A stretch of DNA of 64,000 bases from Methanoculleus sp. Its GTDB lineage: Archaea > Halobacteriota > Methanomicrobia > Methanomicrobiales > Methanomicrobiaceae. Under the pieces are notes generated by a model. The model was not told where the DNA came from. It ran no database searches and saw nothing but the letters and a program-made list of their open reading frames with translations. The DNA is taken from the NCBI GenBank assembly GCA_011048835.1, contig DSDF01000022.1, positions 1 through 64,000 on the forward strand, in the 5' to 3' direction. The position numbers were made by a program, and so were the translations under genes. Each line of letters opens with the position of its first letter. The stretch's first letter is position 1. Shown here piece after piece: positions 34,996-41,159 of the stretch.

Positions 34996-35679
34996 ATGGA
35001 GGTCTATGTGGGTACGAGCGGATGGTACTACGCGTGGAACCGGGAGAAGTCGCTGGACTGGTTTTGTGCGCATGCCGGCCTGCATGCGGTGGAGTTGAAC
35101 GCCAGCTTCTACCGGTTCCCCTCTCCTGACCAGGTCCGATCGTGGGCGGAGAAGGGGGCCGACCTCTCCTGGTCGGTGAAGGTGCACCGCTCGGTCACCC
35201 ACGCCCACCTCTTCAACGAGGAGGGGTTTTCGGTCTGGGAGAGGTTCAGGGATGCCTTTGCTCCGCTGGACGACCGCATCGCCTTCTACCTCTTCCAGGC
35301 GCCGCCGCGGTTCGACGACCAAGAGAGGCTCATCACCTTCGCCGACGAGGCGGATCTCGGCGACCGCTGTGCCGTGGAGGTGCGCAACCCCGATCTCGTC
35401 GGCGACGATGATCTCTGCGCCATGATCAAGGATCATGCCGTGCTGGTCTCGGTCGACTCCCCGGATTTCCAGAACCGCATCTTTGCGGGCCCCCTCATCT
35501 ACCTGCGGATGCACGGACGGGGCGAATGGTACAGCTACAACTACTCCGGGGAAGAGCTGGAGGAGACGGCATCCATCGTCCGCTCGGGAGATCCAAAACG
35601 GGTGCATGTCTTTTTCAACAACGACCACGCCATGCTCGACAACGCACAGGCGATGGCCCGTCTTCTCGCGGAAGAATGA
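34996..35679 (+). CDS. DUF72 (YecE-like) TIM-barrel protein
   Basis: A 227-residue DUF72 protein. VYVGTSGWYYAWNR at the start, HAVELNASFYRFPSPDQVRSWAEK next, SWSVKVHRSVTHAHLF, DRIAFYLFQAPPRFDD, CAVEVRNPDLV and YLRMHGRGEWYSYNYSGEEL give the full family pattern. The fold is a TIM barrel related to endonuclease IV; the function is not established. The ATG at 34996 follows GGAGG/AAGGT; the nearby ATG at 34988 is out of frame. It is probably co-transcribed with the preceding redox-cysteine gene. Confidence 0.9.
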   Translation: MEVYVGTSGWYYAWNREKSLDWFCAHAGLHAVELNASFYRFPSPDQVRSWAEKGADLSWSVKVHRSVTHAHLFNEEGFSVWERFRDAFAPLDDRIAFYLFQAPPRFDDQERLITFADEADLGDRCAVEVRNPDLVGDDDLCAMIKDHAVLVSVDSPDFQNRIFAGPLIYLRMHGRGEWYSYNYSGEELEETASIVRSGDPKRVHVFFNNDHAMLDNAQAMARLLAEE

Positions 35680-35760
35680 GCCCTCACCGGGCCAGGCGGA
35701 GACGGGTGCCCGGCCTGTCTTCGTGCCTGACCCGCAGGGCAGAATCGGGGAATAATCCGG

Positions 35761-36270
35761 CTATTGCCGGCGTTTTATGCGCATCTCGCACATATCGCCG
35801 CCCATGCAGATGCCCCTGGCGGTGCGCACGTCGTAGTCGGGATTGAGGCTCTCTATTGCCGCAGTGGTGTAGGCCCTGCACGCGTTGCACACGACCCTCC
35901 CATCGAGCCCGATCTGCTGTGCACGCGAGGCCATCGGACATGCTGTGGTGATGATCACGGCGCCATCCCCCTCCCCGGGCTCGACACCGCCGCCGGCAAG
36001 TTCAGGGCCCAGGAATAATTTGGAAATCGCCACGAAGGTTTCGGCGACCTCTGGCGCGGTGCCCCGGGGGAGGTCGAATGCATCCGCAACCACGGTCTGC
36101 TGCTTTCCGGCCTGCCCCCAGAGGGCGGCGATGGCTTCGTTCAGTTCGTCTTCATAGGCGCCTTTCGTTGCCTCCTTGAATGCACGGCGGTAGCCGAAGA
36201 TCATATCATTTGCTGCTCTCGCTGCGATGTTCCATCTCGCTTCTGCCGGGATATCCTCGATATCCACCAT
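35761..36270 (-). CDS. Cysteine-containing protein, L-2-amino-thiazoline-4-carboxylate hydrolase-like
   Basis: A 169-residue protein. The N-terminal half is helical. The second half has TTACPMASRAQQIGLDG, VCNACRAYTTAAIESLNPDYD and ICMGGDMCEMRIK, a pattern of paired cysteines ending in CxGGDxCExxI that is seen in thiazoline-carboxylate hydrolase-like and V4R-like proteins of anaerobes. The cysteines may bind a metal or a small ligand; this is inference. GGTGAGAA precedes the ATG at 36270. It is a single gene facing the ABC operon. Confidence 0.65.
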   Translation of the reverse strand: MVDIEDIPAEARWNIAARAANDMIFGYRRAFKEATKGAYEDELNEAIAALWGQAGKQQTVVADAFDLPRGTAPEVAETFVAISKLFLGPELAGGGVEPGEGDGAVIITTACPMASRAQQIGLDGRVVCNACRAYTTAAIESLNPDYDVRTARGICMGGDMCEMRIKRRQ

Positions 36271-36358
36271 TTCTCACCAACCTCCGTCTCAACGGGACCG
36301 GGAGCGAATTTGCAACGGAATTTCGAATATGGCGTGAAGGAGACCCAGTCCCGCAACG

Positions 36359-36378
36359 GGTGAGCAGGAGCGCTCACC
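36359..36378. promoter_or_regulatory. Inverted repeat GGTGAGC-N6-GCTCACC
   Basis: Perfect 7-bp arms. It shares GTGAG and CTCAC half-sites with the repeat at 36546, but spacing between those half-sites is 8 bp rather than 6. It lies between the divergent genes, closer to the minus-strand one. Confidence 0.4.
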
Positions 36379-36545
36379 ATCTCCCCTTCCAGAGAAATAA
36401 GGGGAGTATATGGAAGTACAATAAGAATCTTTGTGCGGCGAAGGTGGCGAATCCGGTGCCTGGGCGAAACATCGCTTCGTGCGGTCCTGCCGGCGAACTC
36501 CCGGGTGAGATTTATCTATCGGCATGTGAAATCTTTCTAACATAG

Positions 36546-36563
36546 TGTGAGCAATTTCTCACA
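36546..36563. promoter_or_regulatory. Operator candidate TGTGAG-N6-CTCACA before the ABC operon
   Basis: Perfect 6-bp arms, 15 bp upstream of the ATG of the first operon gene and directly after the likely promoter. The operon's last gene encodes an XRE-type regulator, a plausible binder (inference). Confidence 0.5.
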
Positions 36564-36578
36564 GGACTGCGATGAACG

Positions 36579-37001
36579 ATGGCAGCAGCACAGAAACAAT
36601 TGCACAAAAGCCGCTGGTGGATGACCGCCATGTTCTTCTTCGGCGCGGCCCTCCTCGCAACCGGGCTCTTCCAGTCGCTCACCATGCCTGCCGGCGCGCT
36701 CGGCACCATCGCCGGCTCCGCGATCGCCACGGGGTTTGTCATGATGCTCCTCGCCGGCGCCCGGCTCTTGAAGGGCGAGTCGCACTCCATGCAGGACGAG
36801 CGGACGAAACGGATCGGCGCCTGGGGCCTCTCCTACTCGTGGTTTTTGACATTCCTGGCAATGTTTGCGGTCTTCTGGCTCGACCACCTCGGGACCGCCT
36901 CGCCCGATGCGGGGACGCTCTCGGTGGTATTCATCCTGCTGATGGGCCTTTCTGCGAAACTCTTCCAGAGCTACCGCTTCCGCAGGGGGGATGTTGCGTG
37001 A
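36579..37001 (+). CDS. Four-helix membrane protein, DUF2178-like
   Basis: A 140-residue protein with four membrane helices (MTAMFFFGAALLATGLFQ, AIATGFVMMLLAGARLL, FLTFLAMFAVFWLDHLG and LSVVFILLMGLSAKLFQ). The cytoplasmic loop HSMQDERTKRIGAWGLSYSW, with its DERTKRIG motif, is the hallmark of DUF2178-like proteins that are often coded next to XRE regulators in archaea. The function is unknown. It is first in a four-gene operon; its stop overlaps the GTG of the ATPase gene. Confidence 0.82.
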   Translation: MAAAQKQLHKSRWWMTAMFFFGAALLATGLFQSLTMPAGALGTIAGSAIATGFVMMLLAGARLLKGESHSMQDERTKRIGAWGLSYSWFLTFLAMFAVFWLDHLGTASPDAGTLSVVFILLMGLSAKLFQSYRFRRGDVA

Positions 37002-37930
37002 ACGTTATGGAGACGTCGTCTCTCGGCAAAGCCTTCGGGGGACGGACGGTGCTGGACGGCGTCAGCTTCGGCGTGAAGAAAGGAGAGGTCTTCGGGTTCC
37101 TGGGCCCCAACGGCGCGGGCAAGACCACCACGCTGCGCCTGCTCCTTGGCCTGCTCGAACCAGACGATGGCGAGGCGCTCGTCTTCGGGGATCGGCTCGC
37201 CGACCGGGATGACCTCCGCCGGCGCGTCGGCGTCCTGCTCGAGGGCAACGGGCTCTTCGACCAGCTCTCCGCCCGCGAGAACCTTGACTACTACGGACGC
37301 CTTTACGGTGTTCCCGATCTCGCGCAGCGGATCAGCGATATCCTCGTCCTCACCGGGCTCGAAGAGCGCGCCGGTTCGGCGGTCGGCACCTTCTCGACAG
37401 GCATGAAACGCAAGCTCGGCCTGGGCCGGGCGCTCCTCCATGAACCGGAGATCCTGTTTCTGGACGAGCCCTCGTCGGGGCTTGACCCGGAAGCCCAGCG
37501 GATGGTCAGGGAACTCATCATCGAGGTGTCACGGCATGAATCGGTCACCGTCTTTCTCAATTCGCATAACCTGGATGAGGTGCAACGGGTCTGCGATACG
37601 GTGGCCATCCTGGATCGAGGCCGGATACGGGCCTATGACCGGGTCGCCGCGCTTGTTGAGAACCGGGGCGGGGTGCATTTCACCCTCACCCTCGCGGATG
37701 CCGGGGACGCCTCCCGCGCAGAGGGTATTCTCGCCGCCATGGAGGAGGTGCGCGACTACCGGATCGCGGACGGCGTGATCACCACCGTGCTCCCGGAGGG
37801 CGCCGCTCCGGCGGAGGTGCTCGCCCGGCTGGTCAGGGAGGGCATCCTCATCGAAGAAGCAAGAAAAACCCGCCGATCTCTCGAGGAGATCTATCTCGAT
37901 GCGGTGGGACCCACGGAGGGATCAGCATGA
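36998..37930 (+). CDS. ABC transporter ATP-binding protein, ABC-2 type exporter
   Basis: A 310-residue ATPase. FLGPNGAGKTTTLRLLLGLL is Walker A, STGMKRKLGLGRALL is the ABC signature, ILFLDEPSSGLDPEAQRM is Walker B with the D-loop, and LNSHNLDEVQRVCD holds the switch histidine. The C-terminal 90 residues (after RIRAYDRVAALVE) are the extension typical of drug, antibiotic or lipid exporters of the ABC-2 kind. The GTG at 36998 overlaps the previous stop; an ATG at 37007 is an alternative. It pairs with the permease that follows with an ATGA overlap. Confidence 0.94.
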   Translation: MNVMETSSLGKAFGGRTVLDGVSFGVKKGEVFGFLGPNGAGKTTTLRLLLGLLEPDDGEALVFGDRLADRDDLRRRVGVLLEGNGLFDQLSARENLDYYGRLYGVPDLAQRISDILVLTGLEERAGSAVGTFSTGMKRKLGLGRALLHEPEILFLDEPSSGLDPEAQRMVRELIIEVSRHESVTVFLNSHNLDEVQRVCDTVAILDRGRIRAYDRVAALVENRGGVHFTLTLADAGDASRAEGILAAMEEVRDYRIADGVITTVLPEGAAPAEVLARLVREGILIEEARKTRRSLEEIYLDAVGPTEGSA

Positions 37931-38625
37931 ACCCGATGCTCACGGTGGCACGCAAGGAGATTGCCCAGCTCCTCCACAGCAGGATGTCCATGCTATCCAC
38001 GGCATTCCTGGCGATATTCTTCGCGTTTACCGCCGCACCAGCGGTTACCATGGACGGCGGAGGTCTCGCCATCCTCGACCAGCTCCTGTTTTCGATGGTT
38101 CCGGTGATCGGGCTCTTTGCAGGCTATATCTTCGCGTCCCAGATCTTTTTGCGCGAGAAGCAGCAGGGCGTCATCGAGACCCTCCTCTGCACCCCCCTCA
38201 CCGTACGCCAGCTCTGGGCCGGCAAAGTGCTGGGCGTCACCCTCCTCGCGTGGGCGATGGCCATGGGTGCCGCCATCCTCATCGTCGGGTTTTCCCGCGG
38301 CAGCGACGGAGTGCTCCTGCTCCCTTCGGCGCCGGTCATCGTCCACCTTGCGGTGGCGGTGCCCCTGTTCATCGTTGCGGGAACGGGCCTGCTGGGCCTG
38401 GCCCAGTTCATCCTGGGCATGCACCAGATCCAGATCGTCAATGTCGCGGTGATCTTTGTCCTCATCTTTCTGCTCACCCTGACCCAGCAGCTGGTCAATC
38501 CGGAGGCGGGCATCACCTGGCCGGTGGCGGGCGCATCCTTCCTGGCGGGGCATGCCGCACTGGGAGGCGTGTGGGCGGCGGGGAGATGTTTGAACACGGA
38601 GCGGATCGTGACCAGCCTCCCCTGA
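37927..38625 (+). CDS. ABC-2 type permease
   Basis: A 232-residue membrane protein with six helices, the standard ABC-2 permease size. The N-terminus MLTVARKEIAQLLHSRMSML is the coupling helix region, QIFLREKQQGVIETLLCTPLTVRQLWAGK (about residues 75-103) is the conserved motif after helix 2, and GLAQFILGMHQIQIVNVAVIFVLIF lies in the C-terminal half. It works with the ATPase encoded immediately upstream; the substrate is not known. Its stop is 9 bp before the XRE gene. Confidence 0.9.
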   Translation: MNPMLTVARKEIAQLLHSRMSMLSTAFLAIFFAFTAAPAVTMDGGGLAILDQLLFSMVPVIGLFAGYIFASQIFLREKQQGVIETLLCTPLTVRQLWAGKVLGVTLLAWAMAMGAAILIVGFSRGSDGVLLLPSAPVIVHLAVAVPLFIVAGTGLLGLAQFILGMHQIQIVNVAVIFVLIFLLTLTQQLVNPEAGITWPVAGASFLAGHAALGGVWAAGRCLNTERIVTSLP

Positions 38626-38634
38626 GGTGCCCGG

Positions 38635-38838
38635 ATGAAGACGCGTATCAGGGAGTTTCGGGCGAGAAAGAACCTGACGCAGGCTGAGCTTGCCATACTG
38701 GTCGGGGTGCGCAGGGAGACGATCGTCTTTCTGGAGAAGGGCACCTACAACCCTTCGTTGCGGCTCGCCCACCACGTCGCACAGGCGCTGGATGCAGGTA
38801 TCGAGGATATCTTTTCGTTCGACGACGAAGTGGACTGA
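38635..38838 (+). CDS. XRE-family helix-turn-helix regulator
   Basis: A 67-residue single-domain regulator. [62 protein letters not shown] spans almost the whole protein (described by its HTH core [16 protein letters not shown] and the YNPSL segment). It is the usual partner of DUF2178-like genes in archaea. As last gene of the operon it probably controls its own transcription through the palindrome at 36546 (inference). Confidence 0.92.
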   Translation: MKTRIREFRARKNLTQAELAILVGVRRETIVFLEKGTYNPSLRLAHHVAQALDAGIEDIFSFDDEVD

Positions 38839-38939
38839 GCGTTGCAGGCAAGCACCGCATCCGCTCCTGGCGGGGCGGTGGTGCGTGGATATCAGGATAA
38901 CAAAGAGGTTCGCTTGCTTATACGAGGGAAAAAGGAGAT

Positions 38940-39212
38940 TTAGTAGAATCTCCTGCTGCTGTTGAAGTCCCTGCGGGGCCGGGGCGGGCGAGCTTCGTCG
39001 ATCCGCAGTGTCCGGCCAGCAAATTCGGTTCCGTTCAACGCTTCCATTGCTTTTTCTGCTTCTTCAACGGTTTCAAATTCAACGAAACCGAATCCTTTGC
39101 GCTCGATGACACGAACGTCTTTGACATCGCCGTAACTTGAAAATAACTCTTTTAATTGAGCTTCATCTACAGAGTATGTCAGATTGCCGACATAGAGTTT
39201 GGGATTTTCCAT
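38940..39212 (-). CDS. RNA-binding protein with one RRM domain
   Basis: A 90-residue protein made of one RNA recognition motif. RNP2 is KLYVGNLTY (about residues 5-13) and RNP1 is RKGFGFVEF (about 38-46), so both aromatic RNA-contact sites are present. A short Arg/Pro tail (RPPRPRRDFNSSRRFY) follows. RRM proteins are common in bacteria such as cyanobacteria and in eukaryotes but patchy in archaea, so transfer is likely (inference). In bacteria such proteins are often cold-induced. GAGGAACG precedes the ATG. Confidence 0.94.
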   Translation of the reverse strand: MENPKLYVGNLTYSVDEAQLKELFSSYGDVKDVRVIERKGFGFVEFETVEEAEKAMEALNGTEFAGRTLRIDEARPPRPRRDFNSSRRFY

Positions 39213-39567
39213 TTACGTTCCTCGTTCCTATCTATATCGTAACCCATTATCAATTAAGTTTGGGTCACCGGCATCAACTACGCCTGTCGCAGCAGCGCAC
39301 TACGGGCCTCAGCGCGCTTCCATGTACCGGGTACGCGAGCGCCATCCCCCCTCTGCCGTGGGTGCCGGGGGCACCCCCCCGCAGAAGCCGGCGGGATGCA
39401 GGAGCGGGAGGAGGCTTGCGCGTCGTGCGGGCATGCGGGACACTCCCGGGATGAAACCGCTGTAAATACGCGTAAATCTTGAAAAGATAGCAGAATAACT
39501 TCGATTTTATTCGAAGTCAGGGCATGGTTTATCTGTGCGGGTGCGCTACTATCAAACGGTGAATACT
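39213..39567. other. Intergenic region with several palindromes
   Basis: About 355 bp between the divergent RRM and chagasin-like genes. The left end is AT-rich (the RRM promoter). In the middle is a GC hairpin GGGTGCC-GGG-GGCACCC at 39360-39376. On the right is ACTTCGA-N6-TCGAAGT at 39498-39517, 50 bp before the next start. No convincing frame. Confidence 0.5.
39498..39517. promoter_or_regulatory. Palindrome ACTTCGA-TTTTAT-TCGAAGT, operator or promoter
   Basis: Perfect 7-bp arms around TTTTAT, which could itself be a TATA box. It is 50 bp upstream of the GTG of the DUF333/chagasin protein. Confidence 0.45.
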
Positions 39568-40194
39568 GTGAACAGGATTGTGATGTACGCCATTGCCGCA
39601 CTGGCAGCAATCTGCCTTCTCGCCGCGGCGCTATGGGTGGTCTACGCCCCGGGAAAAGAGATCGCGGAGAGTGGAGGCGAGGCAGGCCTCGCCAACCCCG
39701 CCGCCGTCTGGTGCGTGGAGATGGGCTACCGCCACGAGATACGGACCGACGCGGATGGCAACCAGTATGGCGTGTGCATCTTCCCCGACGGCACCGAACG
39801 GGACGCCTGGGAGGCGTACTATGAGGCGCACCCCGGAGGAGCACCCCCGCTCGATGGGTCCGCCGGGGAGGGTGACATGGCCGTCCTCACCGAAGCTGAT
39901 GACGGAGAGACGGTGTCGTTTGAGACGGGCCGGGTGTTTGCCGTCCGCCTCGAGGAAAACCCGTCCACCGGGTATGCATGGACATTGAACACGACCGAAG
40001 GATTGGTCCTGGACAGCGATCGCTACGATCCCGCTCCCGGCGACGAAGGGCTCGTGGGGGCACCCGGCATGCACACATGGACCTTCCACGGGGACCAACC
40101 GGGCACGTACCGGATCGAGGGCGTCTATGCCCGGCCCTGGGAGGAGCCGACGGAATCGGATGAGCGTTTCACCCTCACCGTCGAGATCGTTTAA
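39568..40194 (+). CDS. Secreted DUF333 + chagasin-like (I42) protease-inhibitor protein
   Basis: About 208 residues. The N-terminus (MNRIVMYAIAALAAICLLAAALW) is a signal peptide or membrane anchor. A DUF333 domain (NPAAVWCVEMGYRH to YGVCIFPDGTERDAWEAY) carries two cysteines. The second domain is chagasin-like: NPSTGYAW, a glycine loop GLVGAPGMHTW, and ARPWEEP give the three loops that plug cysteine-protease active sites in I42 inhibitors. It probably acts outside the cell. The GTG at 39568 is favoured because GGTGA is five bases upstream; ATG 39583 and GTG 39559 are alternatives. Confidence 0.82.
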   Translation: MNRIVMYAIAALAAICLLAAALWVVYAPGKEIAESGGEAGLANPAAVWCVEMGYRHEIRTDADGNQYGVCIFPDGTERDAWEAYYEAHPGGAPPLDGSAGEGDMAVLTEADDGETVSFETGRVFAVRLEENPSTGYAWTLNTTEGLVLDSDRYDPAPGDEGLVGAPGMHTWTFHGDQPGTYRIEGVYARPWEEPTESDERFTLTVEIV

Positions 40195-40213
40195 CACAAG
40201 GGGCGGAGCCCCA

Positions 40214-41083
40214 TCACGCCCCCTCCTCGAAGATGAGGACCGGTTCTCCTGCGGCATTTTTCAAAACAAGCCTCCCTCCATCGATTTCTGCCGTCGCTGC
40301 GCACGCGAGCGCCGCAAGGAAGGCCGATTCCTGCTCCATGACCCCCGCAGGCCCGGCACAGTACATCAAGGTGGTGGCGACGTGGCCGGTGCGGATCGCA
40401 TTCCCTTCCTGCGTGAAGTCCGTGGCGTACCGGTTACAGCCTGCCGACCCCTCGAGGGTGCCGTCGTCACCGAAGACCGCGGTGATGCTCGTTCCCTCGA
40501 GCACCGGGCGGATCTCGCCGGGAGCGGTTGCAAGGGAGACCAGATGCCATGCGGTGCCGTTCAGGTCCGGCTGCCCGCCGGGCGCCTCCCCCGCCTCGAA
40601 TATGAGCAGCACCTCCCCCTCGTCGTCCTTCACATAGAGCTGCTGGGCAGCGAAGGAGTAGGCGGCCGCACGCTCCAGCGCGGTAAGAAACTCGATCTCC
40701 TGGCGCATCACGCCGGGCGGATCGAGACAGTATATCTCCGTCCATGCCAGCTCGGTGACCCGGAGGGAGCTGCCGTCGACGGTATAGCGCGCCGTGTAGT
40801 GGTTGCAGCCGGCATTTCCGGAGACTTCTCCCGGTGAATCATTGAATACCGCGGTGATATCGGTCCCCTCGAGTACCGGCTGGCCCGCACCCGTACCGTT
40901 GCGGTACGAGATCAGGTGCCATGTGGTGCCGGATAGCTCCATGACATGCGGCGGGGTGGGGGTACCCTCGGGCGTGGGCGCATAGACAGGGTCGCGCCCG
41001 TCAGGCACCGTACAGCCGCAGGCACAGGCGGTGAGAACGAGGAGAATCGCTGCACAGCACCGGATCAGGACATTAAACGTCAT
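40214..41083 (-). CDS. Lipoprotein-like protein with two META domains
   Basis: A 289-residue secreted protein. MTFNVLIRCCAAILLVLTACACGCTV is a signal peptide with a Cys-rich lipobox-like end. A Pro/Thr linker follows, then two META (HslJ-like) domains that are clearly copies of each other: LSGTTWHLISYRNG / GNAGCNHYTARYTV / EIYCLDPPGVMRQEIEFLTAL and LNGTAWHLVSLATA / GSAGCNRYATDFTQ / LMYCAGPAGVMEQESAFLAAL. META domains are tied to stress or motility in bacteria, but the function is not known. GGAGGAATACA precedes the ATG. It converges on the chagasin-like gene with 19 bp between. Confidence 0.85.
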   Translation of the reverse strand: MTFNVLIRCCAAILLVLTACACGCTVPDGRDPVYAPTPEGTPTPPHVMELSGTTWHLISYRNGTGAGQPVLEGTDITAVFNDSPGEVSGNAGCNHYTARYTVDGSSLRVTELAWTEIYCLDPPGVMRQEIEFLTALERAAAYSFAAQQLYVKDDEGEVLLIFEAGEAPGGQPDLNGTAWHLVSLATAPGEIRPVLEGTSITAVFGDDGTLEGSAGCNRYATDFTQEGNAIRTGHVATTLMYCAGPAGVMEQESAFLAALACAATAEIDGGRLVLKNAAGEPVLIFEEGA

Positions 41084-41159
41084 TGTATTCCTCCGTGAGG
41101 GGTATCCGCAGGGGGGATATAAAATGCTTTTCCGGGTGACGGTACTGCCGGGAGGTGGT

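Larger units (their letters stand above)
36271..36578. other. Regulatory region before the ABC operon, two inverted repeats
   Basis: About 308 bp between divergent genes with no convincing frame. It contains GGTGAGC-N6-GCTCACC at 36359-36378 and TGTGAG-N6-CTCACA at 36546-36563. An AT-rich stretch with GAGTATATGG and AATAAGAATC lies at about 36400-36430 and a second (GAAATCTTTCTAACATAG) at 36527-36545. Confidence 0.5.
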
